From: an uncultured Alistipes sp.
GTDB taxonomy: Bacteria > Bacteroidota > Bacteroidia > Bacteroidales > Rikenellaceae
Length of the DNA stretch: 64,000 nt
NCBI GenBank assembly: GCA_947623965.1
Contig: CANQIF010000005.1
Span: forward strand, 78,130-142,129
Direction of reading: 5' to 3'
Positions 16,846 through 25,769 of the stretch are shown in pieces. Numbering within the stretch: position 1 is the first letter of the stretch; the number at the start of each line of letters is the position of its first letter. The notes under the pieces are model-generated. The model was not told where the DNA came from. It searched no databases and saw only the letters and a list, made by a program, of their open reading frames with translations. The translations under genes and the position numbers were made by a program.

Positions 16846-17946
16846 TCAGCAGGCCTCGTACCGCGAGCCCGGCAGGCGCCGGATGCGGCCCTCCATCTCC
16901 AACTGGAACAGCAGCCACTCCAACTTCCCGGCATCGAACGGGGCAAGCTCCAGCAACGCCTCGAACGAGAGGGGTTCGCGCCCCTCTAAAAGGGCGCAGA
17001 GGCGGGCCTCCTCCCCGGTCGGCGCCTGTTCCGGCGGCTGCTCGCGGAAGCGGGCGGGGTCCTCGCCGAAGTCCCACAGCAGGGTCTCGATCACCTCGTC
17101 GGCCGTGCAGACGAGCTGGGCCCGCTGCGTGCGGATCAAGTGGTTCGTTCCGACCGCCATCCGGTCCGTCGGCCGCCCTGGCAGGGCCATCACCGTCCGG
17201 TGGTAGCCGTCGGCGAGGTGCGCCGTGTGGAGCGATCCGCCGCCGGCCGGCGACTCGATGACGAGGCACCCCGCAGCCAGCGCGGCGATGATGCGGTTGC
17301 GCGGGATGTACTGCTCGCCGTTCTGGCGGGTCTGCGAATGGAGCTCGGTGACGAGCGCCCCGCCCCGGTCGAGCACCTGACGCATCACCGAGGTGTGCGA
17401 CACGGGCGAGACGGCCGGCAGGGGATTGGCCAGCACGGCCGCCGTCTTCACACCGCATTCGAGCGCGGCGCGGTGGACAGCGATGTCGATACCGTAGGCC
17501 GTGCCGCTCACGAGGGTCAGCTGCGGAATCCGCTCCGCCAGCCCGCTCACGATCCGGCGGCACTGCTCCAGCCCGCCGGGGGTCGCCTTGCGCGTCCCGA
17601 CCACAGCCAGCACATGCCGCTGCAGCGCAGCGGGATCGCCCTGCACGTAGAGCACGGCGGGGTAATCGGGAATCTCGCGCAGCAGCGGCGGATAGGCCGC
17701 ATCGGTCGAGGCGATCGGCCGGATCCCGTGGCGCCGGCAGTAGGCCAGCTCCCGCTCGGCGGCCGGAAAGGCCGTTTTGGCCAGCAGCTCCCGAACCGGC
17801 TTCGGACGCAGCTCGGCCCGCTCCGCCAGCTCCTCGGCCGAGGCGGCGAAGACGGCGCGGGCGTCGCCGAACACCTCCAACAGGTGCACGGCCCCCTTCG
17901 GCCCGATTCCGGGCGTCATCTGCAGGGCGATGGCTTCGAGCGGCAT
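16846..17946 (-). CDS. dprA: DNA-processing protein DprA (Smf)
   Basis: A 366-residue protein from the ATG at 17946 (MPLEAIALQ); the longer open frame has no coding look. An N-terminal helix-hairpin-helix (MTPGIGPKGAVHLLEVFG, about 10-27) precedes the Rossmann-like DprA domain with VVGTRKATPGG, SGTAYGIDIAVHRAAL, GGALVTELHSQTRQ and PRNRIIAALAAGCLVIESPAGGGSL. A C-terminal winged-helix-like domain covers about 300-366. DprA loads RecA on incoming single-stranded DNA in natural transformation. It is the first gene of the dprA-tatD-ansA run. Confidence 0.95.
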   Translation of the reverse strand: MPLEAIALQMTPGIGPKGAVHLLEVFGDARAVFAASAEELAERAELRPKPVRELLAKTAFPAAERELAYCRRHGIRPIASTDAAYPPLLREIPDYPAVLYVQGDPAALQRHVLAVVGTRKATPGGLEQCRRIVSGLAERIPQLTLVSGTAYGIDIAVHRAALECGVKTAAVLANPLPAVSPVSHTSVMRQVLDRGGALVTELHSQTRQNGEQYIPRNRIIAALAAGCLVIESPAGGGSLHTAHLADGYHRTVMALPGRPTDRMAVGTNHLIRTQRAQLVCTADEVIETLLWDFGEDPARFREQPPEQAPTGEEARLCALLEGREPLSFEALLELAPFDAGKLEWLLFQLEMEGRIRRLPGSRYEAC

Positions 17947-18196
17947 GGCGTGCGCGGTTTCGTTCCGCGGGCGGCTCCGCCCGACGACCGCCTGCGGCTG
18001 TCGGTGCGACGTCGTCCTGCATCGGAACCTATTCGGATAGTAAAGGTAACAAAAAATTTCGGGAACGGCACCTGCCGCCCCGAAAAAAACCGGCGAACGC
18101 CCCGCCAGAGCTTCGACACACCCATCTCGGCGAACGCCCCGCCGTACGTCCGTCTTGCCGCATCCGGACGGTTTCGCTTCCGACCGCCGCTTCCGC

Positions 18197-19273
18197 CTAT
18201 CGCTCCCGGGGCTCGGGCATCGTCCGTCCGATCCACGCCAAAGCCTCCTGCACGGCAGCCCGGCACGAGGCTCCCTCCGCGATCCGGCGCGCCACCCGTT
18301 CGGCATTCGCCCGCATCCGGCGGTACTCCGACAGCGGCAGCTGCCGCAATCGCTCCTCCACCTCGCGCAGCGAATCCACGCAAAGGCCGATTCCCTCGCG
18401 CTCGACGAATCCGGCGAGCCCCGCCCGCCGCCACAGAATGACCGGCATCCCGCAGCGCAGATAGAGCGAGAGTTTGTGCGGACTGTTGAAGGGCATATAG
18501 CTTCCGAGGAATCCCGTGTCGCCGTCCACATCGTCGCCGTACCACACCAGCCCGAAGTCGCCCCGGTTCGAGGCCATCAGCTCCGTATCGACGGCGAACC
18601 CGAGGCAGTGCATCGACGGTGCGGCGGCGGCCCCGTCGAACCGGGCCCCGTAACAGTAGAGCGGCGTATGCTTCAGCAGCGCCCCGAAGGTGTAGAGATA
18701 ACGGTTCCGGAGCGGGTCGAGGTTGCCGACGAAACAGATGGAATATCCGATCCGTCCGTCGGCCGCCGGCACCGGGGGGGGGTCCGGGCGGGTCGAAACG
18801 ACCGGATGCTCCGTGCGATAGTCATGCACCCCGTAGACCGTCACATGCGCCCGGCAGCCGTGTCGGACGAGCCACTCCCGTTCGAAGGGCGTCGCCGCCG
18901 CGACGACATCGGCGCGGTTCAGACGGCGGATCTCGCGTTCGACGGTCAGCCGCTTGCGCCGGAACGATCCGAGATCGTGGATGATCGCGACCGTGCGGCC
19001 GCCCCGCAGCCGGACGATGCAGCAGACCGGCTCGAACCACTTTTTCATCGGATATTGCAACACCACGATATCGCCGGCCCGCACCCGCAGGAACGCCCGG
19101 CAAATGCCGCCCAGATTCCGGAAGAAATCATAGAGCAGGCTCTTGCGGGTCGTTCGCGCGAATCCGAGGTTGACGGCGCCCATTTCGGACAAGGTCCGCT
19201 CGATATCGGACTTGGCCTTGCTGCCGCCGCCCTGCGGATGTTTGTAGTTTCTGGAGATATAACAAAGTCTCAT
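18197..19273 (-). CDS. Glycosyltransferase, galactofuranosyltransferase-like
   Basis: A 358-residue protein that resembles beta-1,6-galactofuranosyltransferases and related GT-B enzymes: GGGSKAKSDIERTLSEMG near the N-terminus, VLQYPMKKW (about 71-79), AIIHDLGSFR (about 95-104) and FNSPHKLSLYLRCGMPVILW (about 261-280) in the nucleotide-sugar domain. It would transfer galactofuranose or another sugar onto a surface glycan at the cytoplasmic membrane. It starts 18 bases after the GT2 gene and shares its long leader. The donor sugar is inferred only from family resemblance. Confidence 0.8.
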   Translation of the reverse strand: MRLCYISRNYKHPQGGGSKAKSDIERTLSEMGAVNLGFARTTRKSLLYDFFRNLGGICRAFLRVRAGDIVVLQYPMKKWFEPVCCIVRLRGGRTVAIIHDLGSFRRKRLTVEREIRRLNRADVVAAATPFEREWLVRHGCRAHVTVYGVHDYRTEHPVVSTRPDPPPVPAADGRIGYSICFVGNLDPLRNRYLYTFGALLKHTPLYCYGARFDGAAAAPSMHCLGFAVDTELMASNRGDFGLVWYGDDVDGDTGFLGSYMPFNSPHKLSLYLRCGMPVILWRRAGLAGFVEREGIGLCVDSLREVEERLRQLPLSEYRRMRANAERVARRIAEGASCRAAVQEALAWIGRTMPEPRER

Positions 19274-19291
19274 GAGAGGGGATGACGGGGA

Positions 19292-20320
19292 TTATCCGAT
19301 TTTCGAATGCCAGACCGGGATCCAATCGAACAGCCGCCAGGTCAACCGGCCGTCGCACTCCTTGAGCTTGAGGATGGTCACACCGAAACAGCCGTAAAAA
19401 CGCTTCGTGATCGAGCGGTAGCGGGGCTGCAGCGGCACGCCGATCCGGTCGGCATAGGCGATGAAGTCGTGCAGGGCGCGATAGCGTTCAGCCTGCTTGC
19501 GGGCCGTCTGCCGGCTTTTCACCGTCGAGCTGCGCCGCGAGACATAATGATACGCCGGACCCGGGACCGTCACGAGCCAGCCCATCTCCCCCAGCGCCCG
19601 GGCCAGATAACCGACATCTTCGTATTGCACCCCCTCCTCGAAGCGCAGCCCGAGTTCGAGCAGCTTGGCCCGGCGCATCAGCTTGTGCAGCACATAAAAC
19701 TGCGGAGGGCACGCCACGGCTTCGAAACGCGCCGCGGGGGCATCGTAAATAGCCTCCTCCGTGAAGCGGTTCCGCCACCGGAGGCTGCGGCCGCGGTGGC
19801 GGCAGATCGACCCGCAGGCCATATCGGCCCGGTGGCGGACCGCCGCCCCGTAGAGTTTTTCGCAGCTGTCGGGATCGATCCAGTCGTCGGCATCGACATA
19901 CAGCACGTATTCGCCGCGGGCGGCGTCGAACCCCGCATTCCGGGCAGCACCCTGCCGTTTGTTCTCCTGCGAGAGGACCCGCACGCGGGCGTCGCGTGCC
20001 GCATAGCGCCGCAGCACCTCGAGCGAGCGGTCGGTGCTGCCGTCATCGACGCAGACGATCTCGATCGCCTGCAGCGTCTGGGCCAGCAGGCTCTCCAGAC
20101 AAACGGGGAGCAGCTCCGCCACGTTGTACACAGGGACGATGATGCTGACTTTGGGCGGGCACTCGGAGGCGGGAGGCTCCGTGTTTTCCGAGCGGCAGGT
20201 TTCGGTGCCGGAGGGCTCCGTAAAAGCGGTTTCGGGGATGGGGTGTTCGGGCGCAGGATCGCTCCGCCGGTCCGGAGATGCCGGATGCGCCGAGTGCGCC
20301 GAATGCGCGGCAGGTTTCAT
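19292..20320 (-). CDS. Glycosyltransferase family 2
   Basis: A 342-residue GT-A enzyme. After an unusual Ser/Pro/His-rich N-terminal stretch of about 50 residues comes PKVSIIVPVYNVAELL, then VCVDDGSTDRSLEVLRRYA, GAARNAGFDAARGEYVLYVDADDWI with the DxD-type metal site, and a C-terminal helical part. It transfers a sugar from a nucleotide-sugar donor, probably to a capsule or O-antigen precursor (inference from its partner). The first 50 residues could be untranslated if a later start is used, but no later ATG lies before the conserved core. It is preceded by structured leader A. Confidence 0.9.
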   Translation of the reverse strand: MKPAAHSAHSAHPASPDRRSDPAPEHPIPETAFTEPSGTETCRSENTEPPASECPPKVSIIVPVYNVAELLPVCLESLLAQTLQAIEIVCVDDGSTDRSLEVLRRYAARDARVRVLSQENKRQGAARNAGFDAARGEYVLYVDADDWIDPDSCEKLYGAAVRHRADMACGSICRHRGRSLRWRNRFTEEAIYDAPAARFEAVACPPQFYVLHKLMRRAKLLELGLRFEEGVQYEDVGYLARALGEMGWLVTVPGPAYHYVSRRSSTVKSRQTARKQAERYRALHDFIAYADRIGVPLQPRYRSITKRFYGCFGVTILKLKECDGRLTWRLFDWIPVWHSKIG

Positions 20321-20380
20321 GGGCAGGTTCGAATTGGACCGCCGAGCTCCCGGCGCGGTATGGGTTACAGCAAAAAAGAA

Positions 20381-20614
20381 GTGTGGAGCTCAATCGTTTA
20401 TCTGCTCTGAGGTTCTGGAATACCTGTGCGTAAATAAACAATACCCCACACCCGTATTGGATATGGAGCAAGAGCGCTGCCATACTTGACAAGCCAATAC
20501 CAGGTGACGAGTGTGATTGCCATCCTTACGCAAGTCGAAATTTTCCAGATTTCAGAGCAAGGACAAAAGCGATTACACTTTCATCAATTATATGTATGCC
20601 GCGGCGGCGGCATA
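20381..20614 (-). ncRNA. Structured 5' leader A, conserved with leader B
   Basis: This follows a TATCTTTG box (complement of 20615-20622) and ends 60 bases before the GT2 start. From 5' to 3' it contains a GC hairpin (20595-20614), a GAAAT/ATTTC hairpin, and a 71-base terminal element of three nested helices: GTGTGG (20446-20451) with CCACAC (20381-20386); TTGTTTAT (20434-20441) with ATAAACGA (20394-20401); and AGGT/ACCT closing the loop ATTCCAGA (20414-20421). A T-rich run (TTCTTTTTT) follows directly. The same blocks recur in order at 63680-63908. No Rfam family is recognised. Confidence 0.75.
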
Positions 20615-20622
20615 CAAAGATA
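20615..20622 (-). promoter_or_regulatory. -7 box for leader A and the glycosyltransferase pair
   Basis: A perfect TATCTTTG on the minus strand lies directly before leader A, in the same relative place as in leader B. No TTTG is seen at the expected distance upstream, so this promoter may be weak or need an activator. Confidence 0.55.
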
Positions 20623-20714
20623 ACGAATATTTCGGTCCGAATCGTGTTTTCCGACCGATTTTTCGCCCGAAAAGGACGATCCGGTGAAGTTTTCCACAAA
20701 AAAGCCCGCTGAAT

Positions 20715-20745
20715 TTTGCAAATTCACGAAATGTGCGTATATTTG
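20715..20745 (+). promoter_or_regulatory. Promoter of tRNA-Cys
   Basis: TTTG (20715-20718), exactly 19 bases, then TATATTTG (20738-20745) matches the Bacteroidetes TTTG-N19-TAnnTTTG consensus. The tRNA begins 86 bases downstream of the -7 box. Confidence 0.85.
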
Positions 20746-20831
20746 CCATCCCGAAACCGATCGAGCCGCCCCGCTCCGCAAGGAGAGGCGGACAAAAAGG
20801 AGAGACGGACAGAACGGTCCCCGGGTTACAT

Positions 20832-20902
20832 GGTCTGATGGCCGAGTGGTTAGGCACAGCTCTGCAAAAGCTGATACAGCGGTTCAAATCCGCTTCAGAC
20901 CT
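20832..20902 (+). tRNA. tRNA-Cys (GCA)
   Basis: A 71-base cloverleaf. The acceptor is GGTCTGA paired with TCAGACC and followed by discriminator T, as expected for tRNA-Cys. The D arm is GCC/GGC; the anticodon stem CAGCT/AGCTG encloses loop CTGCAAA with anticodon GCA; the T arm is AGCGG-TTCAAAT-CCGCT. CCA is not encoded. It has its own promoter and terminator. The lower-GC restriction-modification remnant begins 146 bases downstream. Confidence 0.96.
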
Positions 20903-20908
20903 CACGAA

Positions 20909-20946
20909 AGCCGGCGCTGCAGTATTTGCAGCGCCGGCTCTTTTTT
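20909..20946 (+). terminator. Terminator of tRNA-Cys
   Basis: A 13-bp perfect stem (20909-20921 with 20927-20939) with loop GTATT is followed by C and six T residues. Confidence 0.93.
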
Positions 20947-21047
20947 GCTTTGTACGATAACTGTGCGGAAGATTTTGACTTATCGTTCAAAAATAGCGCC
21001 TAAAACGGGCATTCGCAAGCTTTAAGCTTCATCACATCTATTATTTA

Positions 21048-23826
21048 TCAGTCCTTACAAGTCAGTTTTTGATAGCGTTGCAGGAGGAGGGCGACGATTT
21101 GGCTTTCGTCGAGGTTTTTGTCGAAGCCGTAAGCCTCCATAACTGCGGCGTCGTTGGCGCGGTGGGCTTTCAGCAACTCCGGGAACAGCAGCATATTGCC
21201 ATACAGATCGGCAAGCGTGGCATCCGGATATTTCTCGCGGGCGTCCAATATCGTCTGCGCCGTCTGTTCGATCTTTTCGCGTTGTTTCGGCTCGACCGAA
21301 GGCCACGGAAAGTTGTTATAAACGATATCTTTTGAATAGCGGTAGTCGCTCTTCAACCGTCCGCATACAGCTCTTGTCCACGCATTGTGCACCGAGGAGG
21401 TCAGAATGCCGAAATGATACAACGAGGCATCGGGAATAAGATGCGCCGAATCGCTGCATAAAACATCGGGGGTCATAAATCCAATGGGGATGTAGGCTCT
21501 TTTCTCCGACGACACTCTCGGAATAAGCAGGTAATTTCCTTTGGGCATATTCTCGACGTGGAAATGGGTAGGACGCTCCGCCAATTTAACCGTTCCGGCA
21601 CTTTTGCTCGCCAAACGAAAGTCGCACACGGCATTCACCCGCTTCATACATTCGGGAAGTTTGAGCAGTTCCACCGGATTCACGTCGCCGAGCCACAGAC
21701 ACCAGCGCGGACGCCGGTTGATAAATTCATCGGAGCCATCAACGCTTGAAATACTTCTCGGATGCCGGTTCCTTTTTGACAAAGGAGGTTTTCTCCTCGT
21801 CTTTGAAGAGATAAAAACCGCCGTCGATCGGTTTGTTGCCGATGCCGATTTCGGGAATATCGCACAACGGGGTCGAACGGCTCTCGACAAACACATTCTC
21901 GCCGTCGATCAAATAGCCGTTGATATTCGCAACCAGCCGAACGGCATCTTCGTCGAAAAGTTTTCGCCTGCTTTTGGACGGGACGGTCGAGAATCCGACG
22001 ATTACGCAATGTACATGCGCCTTTTGGCTGGCTTCGCTGGCCCAGATAAAGGTTCGCCAGGCGAAGTCGATATGCACGCCCGACGCCATCAGCGGTTTCC
22101 ACAGACTGGCGACCTGCTCGCCCTGCGTAACGGAGTTCGTGGAGACGAGGGCTGCCCGAATCGCCGGATTTTCCGCCATGAGCCCCTGCGATTTCTTGTA
22201 CCATCCTGCGACATAATCCATATTGCCGACGTTTTTCCATTTGGGTCCGAAAATCGCCAGCAGATCCCCCTTTTGTTCGCCCGACATAATGCGGGCTCCC
22301 AAAAACGGCGGATTTCCCATGATGTAATTCAGTTCGGATGCCGGCACGACTTCGTTCCAGTCCAGACGCAGCGCATTGCCCTCACGGATATTGGTATAGG
22401 TCTTCAGCGGCAGCGGATCGAGGTTGAAGCCGACGATCTCGTCGGTCTCCTGCATCATCTGCGATTCGGCGATCCAAAGCGCCGTTTGCGCGACCGAGCA
22501 GGCGAAATCGTTGATCTCGATACCGTAGAACTGGTGGATCGAAACTTTGATCGGGTCGGCAATCTCTCCGATAACGCGGTTCGCACCGTAGATAATACGG
22601 AGCGCTTCGTTTTCAAGACGACGCAGCGAGGTATAGGATTCCGTCAAAAAGTTACCCGAGCCGCAGGCGGGGTCGAGAAACTTGAGAGAGGCGAGTTTGT
22701 TCTGGAATGCACGTGCCCTCTCTCGTTTGATTTTTGCTACGGAGAACGCTTTCACCGTTGCAAGTTCTGCCTTTAACTCGTCAAGGAAGAGCGGATCGAT
22801 GACTTTATGAATATTTTCGATAGAGGTGTAGTGCATACCGCCGCTGCGGCGTGTCCCGGGATTCAGCGTCGATTCGAATACGGCGCCGAAGATGGTCGGC
22901 GATATTTCCGACCAGTCGAAATCGTCGCTGGCACGCTGCAGAATCAAGGTTCGTGTCCGGTCGTCTATTCGCGGAATCTCGATCGCACCGGAGAACAGAC
23001 CGCCGTTGACATACGGGAATGCCGCCAAATCATCGCCCATATAGCAATCCCGTTCTTCGGGCTTCGTATCGAGCACTTTGAAAAGTTCGATCAACTTGCC
23101 GCGGAACTCCGATGCCGGGAATTTGGCCATATAGTCGTGGAACAGATTCTTGTCCCCGAAAATGCCCGCATCCTCGGCATAGAGACAGAAGACCAGACGG
23201 ACGCACAGCTTGTTCAGCGATTTCTGGCTTTCGGGTTTGTCGGGAGAGAGATAGGCTTGGCGCAGCCGGTCGTAAAGCACGCCGACGATCTCTCCCGCCT
23301 TGATGCTGATCTCCAGCTCCTTTTTGATATGCCGCTGCGTGTCATCGACCAAAAAAGCCAGGCGCACATACTCTTTTTCGAGATCGGCGAGCCGAACAAT
23401 CTCCGGAGCGGCATCGGGATGCTCCATATCGTGGACTTCGAAGGTCGCGAAGTTGCATACGACGATCCAGCGCGGGTATTCCGATGCGGGCAAACCGGCA
23501 GCATACCGGCGGGCCTGCTGGTAGGGTGTGAGCATCGCGCCGTCGGATTGCCGTGCCTTCGCTGTCAGATCGACATGGAAACTCTTTTGCTCGACAAGCA
23601 CTTTCGTCGTCGAAATGTAGCCGTCGATGAAGTCGGAGCCCTTCTCTTTCGTGATGGTCTTGACAGGCAGCTCGAACGCCATCATGGAGGTCGGATTCAG
23701 AATGCCGAAGACGCTTTGCAGGAGGTCGAGCCAAAAACGCTGCGTCTCGCCTTTCTCGTATCCCTTATCTTTCCATCTGGCAATAAATTCCCTTGCGGCT
23801 TTCTTCCGTTGTAAATCATTCCCCAT
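21048..23826 (-). pseudogene. MmeI-like (type IIL) restriction-modification enzyme, frameshifted
   Basis: Two overlapping frames make one protein of about 930 residues, the size of MmeI-type enzymes. The first frame (23826 to 21739) has a nuclease-like motif D68...E79-Q-K81, a helical region, methyltransferase motif I (DPACGSGNF) and motif IV (NPPF), and stops after ASEKYFKR. The next frame continues with DGSDEFINRRPRW and the target-recognition and C-terminal parts down to 21048. The break, near 21740, looks like a net two-base loss or one-base gain, with no homopolymer there. Intact, it would cut and methylate DNA in one chain. The gene is visibly poorer in GC than its neighbours and lies beside tRNA-Cys, which suggests transfer. 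A TATCTTTA box lies about 82 bases upstream. Confidence 0.85.
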
Positions 23827-24029
23827 AGTATCTTATGGCAATCGTTGAACCATCTGAATTCTGCTTTTATAAAAGTCTTTCCAGAACGCAATAATGAGTA
23901 TTGTCTGTAAAGATAGGGAATTTTATCGAGATACGAAGCGTTGACGATGAAAAACAGTCTATTGCTTTATGGTTATCTATAATTATAATACCGCCTTGCT
24001 TTTCATTGCCCCTGCCGTCCGGTACTTCA

Positions 24030-24185
24030 ACCGCGCGCCGCCGGGAGGCTGCGGCCCGCACGGTCCTGGCGGACCGGAACAGCGGCTGCAGGCTGCTGCA
24101 GCTTCGCTGAAGCCGCAATGCAAAATGAAGAATAAAAATTAAGAATGGTGTATCGGGGCGCAGCCTGCGAAAAGCCGCGCGAGCA
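24030..24185 (+). repeat. Modular intergenic repeat block 3
   Basis: A partial copy of the modular repeat: GCCGCCGGGAGGCTGCGGCCCGC, then the hairpin CGGTCC/GGACCG (24061-24076), a GCTTC/GAAGC hairpin, an AT-rich tract (AAATGAAGAATAAAAATTAAGAATG), then CGCAGCCTGCG. It lies between the restriction-modification remnant and the hydrolase gene; the rest of the 540-base gap (23827-24367) shows no gene. Confidence 0.75.
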
Positions 24186-24310
24186 AACCTGCAGGGCGCA
24201 TCGCCCGGCGGAAGCAGCTGTCCGCCGATCCCTGCGGGAGCGGGCCAGAGGGCGCGAACAGAGCGGCCGGACACGAGAGAATGCGGCGATCGGGAAAGGA
24301 GAGAAAACGC

Positions 24311-24348
24311 GCGAGGCGGAGGGCCCTAAAAAGAGCCCTCCGCCTCGC
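24311..24348. terminator. Palindrome after the alpha/beta hydrolase gene
   Basis: A 14-bp perfect stem (24311-24324 with 24335-24348) encloses a 10-base loop. On the minus strand the T run (TCTTTTTAGG) is in the loop, not after the stem, so it is either a terminator of unusual form or a transcript-end stabiliser. It lies 19 bases after the stop codon. Confidence 0.55.
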
Positions 24349-24367
24349 ATGTTTCAGCCGCGGCCGA

Positions 24368-25420
24368 TCAGCGGGCGAACGCCTCGGCAAAGAAGCGTTC
24401 GATCCGGTCGAACGGAATCGCGTCGAGGTTGTCGTAGAGATCCGTGTGGCTCGCGCCGGGGATGATCAGCAGCTCCTTGTTGTCGCCCGTCAGGCGCCGG
24501 TAGGCATCCTCGCTGAAGTAGCGCGAATGGGCCTTTTCGCCGTGGATCATCAGCACCGGCGTCCGTATCTCGCCGATGTAGGCCAGGATGGGCATGTTGA
24601 TGAAGGCCAGGGCCGAGGTCCGGAGCTTCCCCTCGTTCGAGTTGAGCGACCGGGGGTGATACCCGCGCGGGGTCTTGTAGTAATCGTGGTACTGGCGGAC
24701 GAAGGGGGGCGCATCGTCGGGCACGGGATCGACCACCCCGCCGTCGCGTTCGTAGCTTCCGCTCCGGTAATCCGCCGTCCGCTGCCCGTTGAGCTGACGG
24801 CGCAGCTCGTAGCGGTCATCGGCCGTCATGGCATCGTAATAGCCGTTGGCGCTGACGCGGCTCATGTCGTACATCGTCGAGGTGACGGTCGCCCGGATGC
24901 GCGGGTCGTTGGCGGCGGCATTCAGTGCGAAGCCGCCCCAGCCGCAGATGCCGACGATCCCGATCCGTTCGGGGTCGGCCTCGCCGCACGTCAGCAGATA
25001 GTCGACCGCGGCGCTGAAATCCTCCGTGCTGATCTCGGGCGAGGTCAGGTAGCGGGGGGTGCCGCCGCTCTCGCCGCAGTACGACGGATCGAAGGCGATC
25101 GTGAGGAAGCCGCGCTCGGCGAGCGTCTGGGCATAGAGCCCCGACACCTGCTCTTTGACGGCGCCGAAGGGGCCGCACACGGCGATGGCGGCCAGGGGGC
25201 CGCGGGCGTTTTTCGGTTTGTAGAGATCGGCGGCGAGCGTGATGCCGTAGCGGTTGTGGAAGAGGATCTTCGCGTGCTCCACCCGATCGCTCTGCGGGAA
25301 GGTCTTGTCCCACTCCCGCGTCAGTTCCAGTGTTTCCATCTTTTGTCGGTTTGTCGGTTCCTGGGCCGTCGCGCCTGCAAAGGTCAGCAGCGCTGCGACA
25401 GCGATCAAATACAGTTTCAT
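24368..25420 (-). CDS. Secreted alpha/beta hydrolase
   Basis: A 350-residue protein from the ATG at 25420, which gives a clear signal peptide (MKLYLIAVAALLTFAGATAQ). The fold is an alpha/beta hydrolase: AIAVCGPFGAVKEQ (oxyanion strand), TIAFDPSYCGESGG, then the nucleophile-elbow region IVGICGWGG (about 165-173), VLMIHGEKAHSRYF and a late GASHTDLYD histidine. The elbow carries Cys where Ser is usual, as in dienelactone hydrolases, although the spacing is not exactly GxCxGG. Substrate unknown; it probably acts in the periplasm. A TACCTTTG box lies at 25495-25502 on its strand. Confidence 0.8.
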   Translation of the reverse strand: MKLYLIAVAALLTFAGATAQEPTNRQKMETLELTREWDKTFPQSDRVEHAKILFHNRYGITLAADLYKPKNARGPLAAIAVCGPFGAVKEQVSGLYAQTLAERGFLTIAFDPSYCGESGGTPRYLTSPEISTEDFSAAVDYLLTCGEADPERIGIVGICGWGGFALNAAANDPRIRATVTSTMYDMSRVSANGYYDAMTADDRYELRRQLNGQRTADYRSGSYERDGGVVDPVPDDAPPFVRQYHDYYKTPRGYHPRSLNSNEGKLRTSALAFINMPILAYIGEIRTPVLMIHGEKAHSRYFSEDAYRRLTGDNKELLIIPGASHTDLYDNLDAIPFDRIERFFAEAFAR

Positions 25421-25769
25421 TTCAAATCGTCTTTCAGGTTCGGGCAGCCCCCGCCCAGCGGAAAGACCGTCCCGTCTTTTCGGTTTTACCTGGACAAAGG
25501 TAAGGCTTTCCATCCGTTTTTCCATTACCCGCAGTACGGTTCCGATAACCCGTTTTACGGATCATCGCAAGGCGGACCGGCTGCGAGCACGCTTCCCGCC
25601 TGGGCGGCAGCTTCCTGCACCGCGCCAACCCGCCGCTTCAGCACCGCGCCACCCCGCTGCGTCGCCGGCGCTGTCCCGGCTTCCCCGTCTTTCCTCACGC
25701 GCTCCTCTCCGCCGCTTCCCCGCACCGCTCCGGCCCGTTTTTTGTCCGGTGCGACCGAAAAAATCCGCC

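Noticed and set aside
20832..23826. Intact genomic island with attachment sites at tRNA-Cys
   Set aside because: No repeat of the tRNA 3' end and no integrase are seen beyond the restriction-modification remnant.
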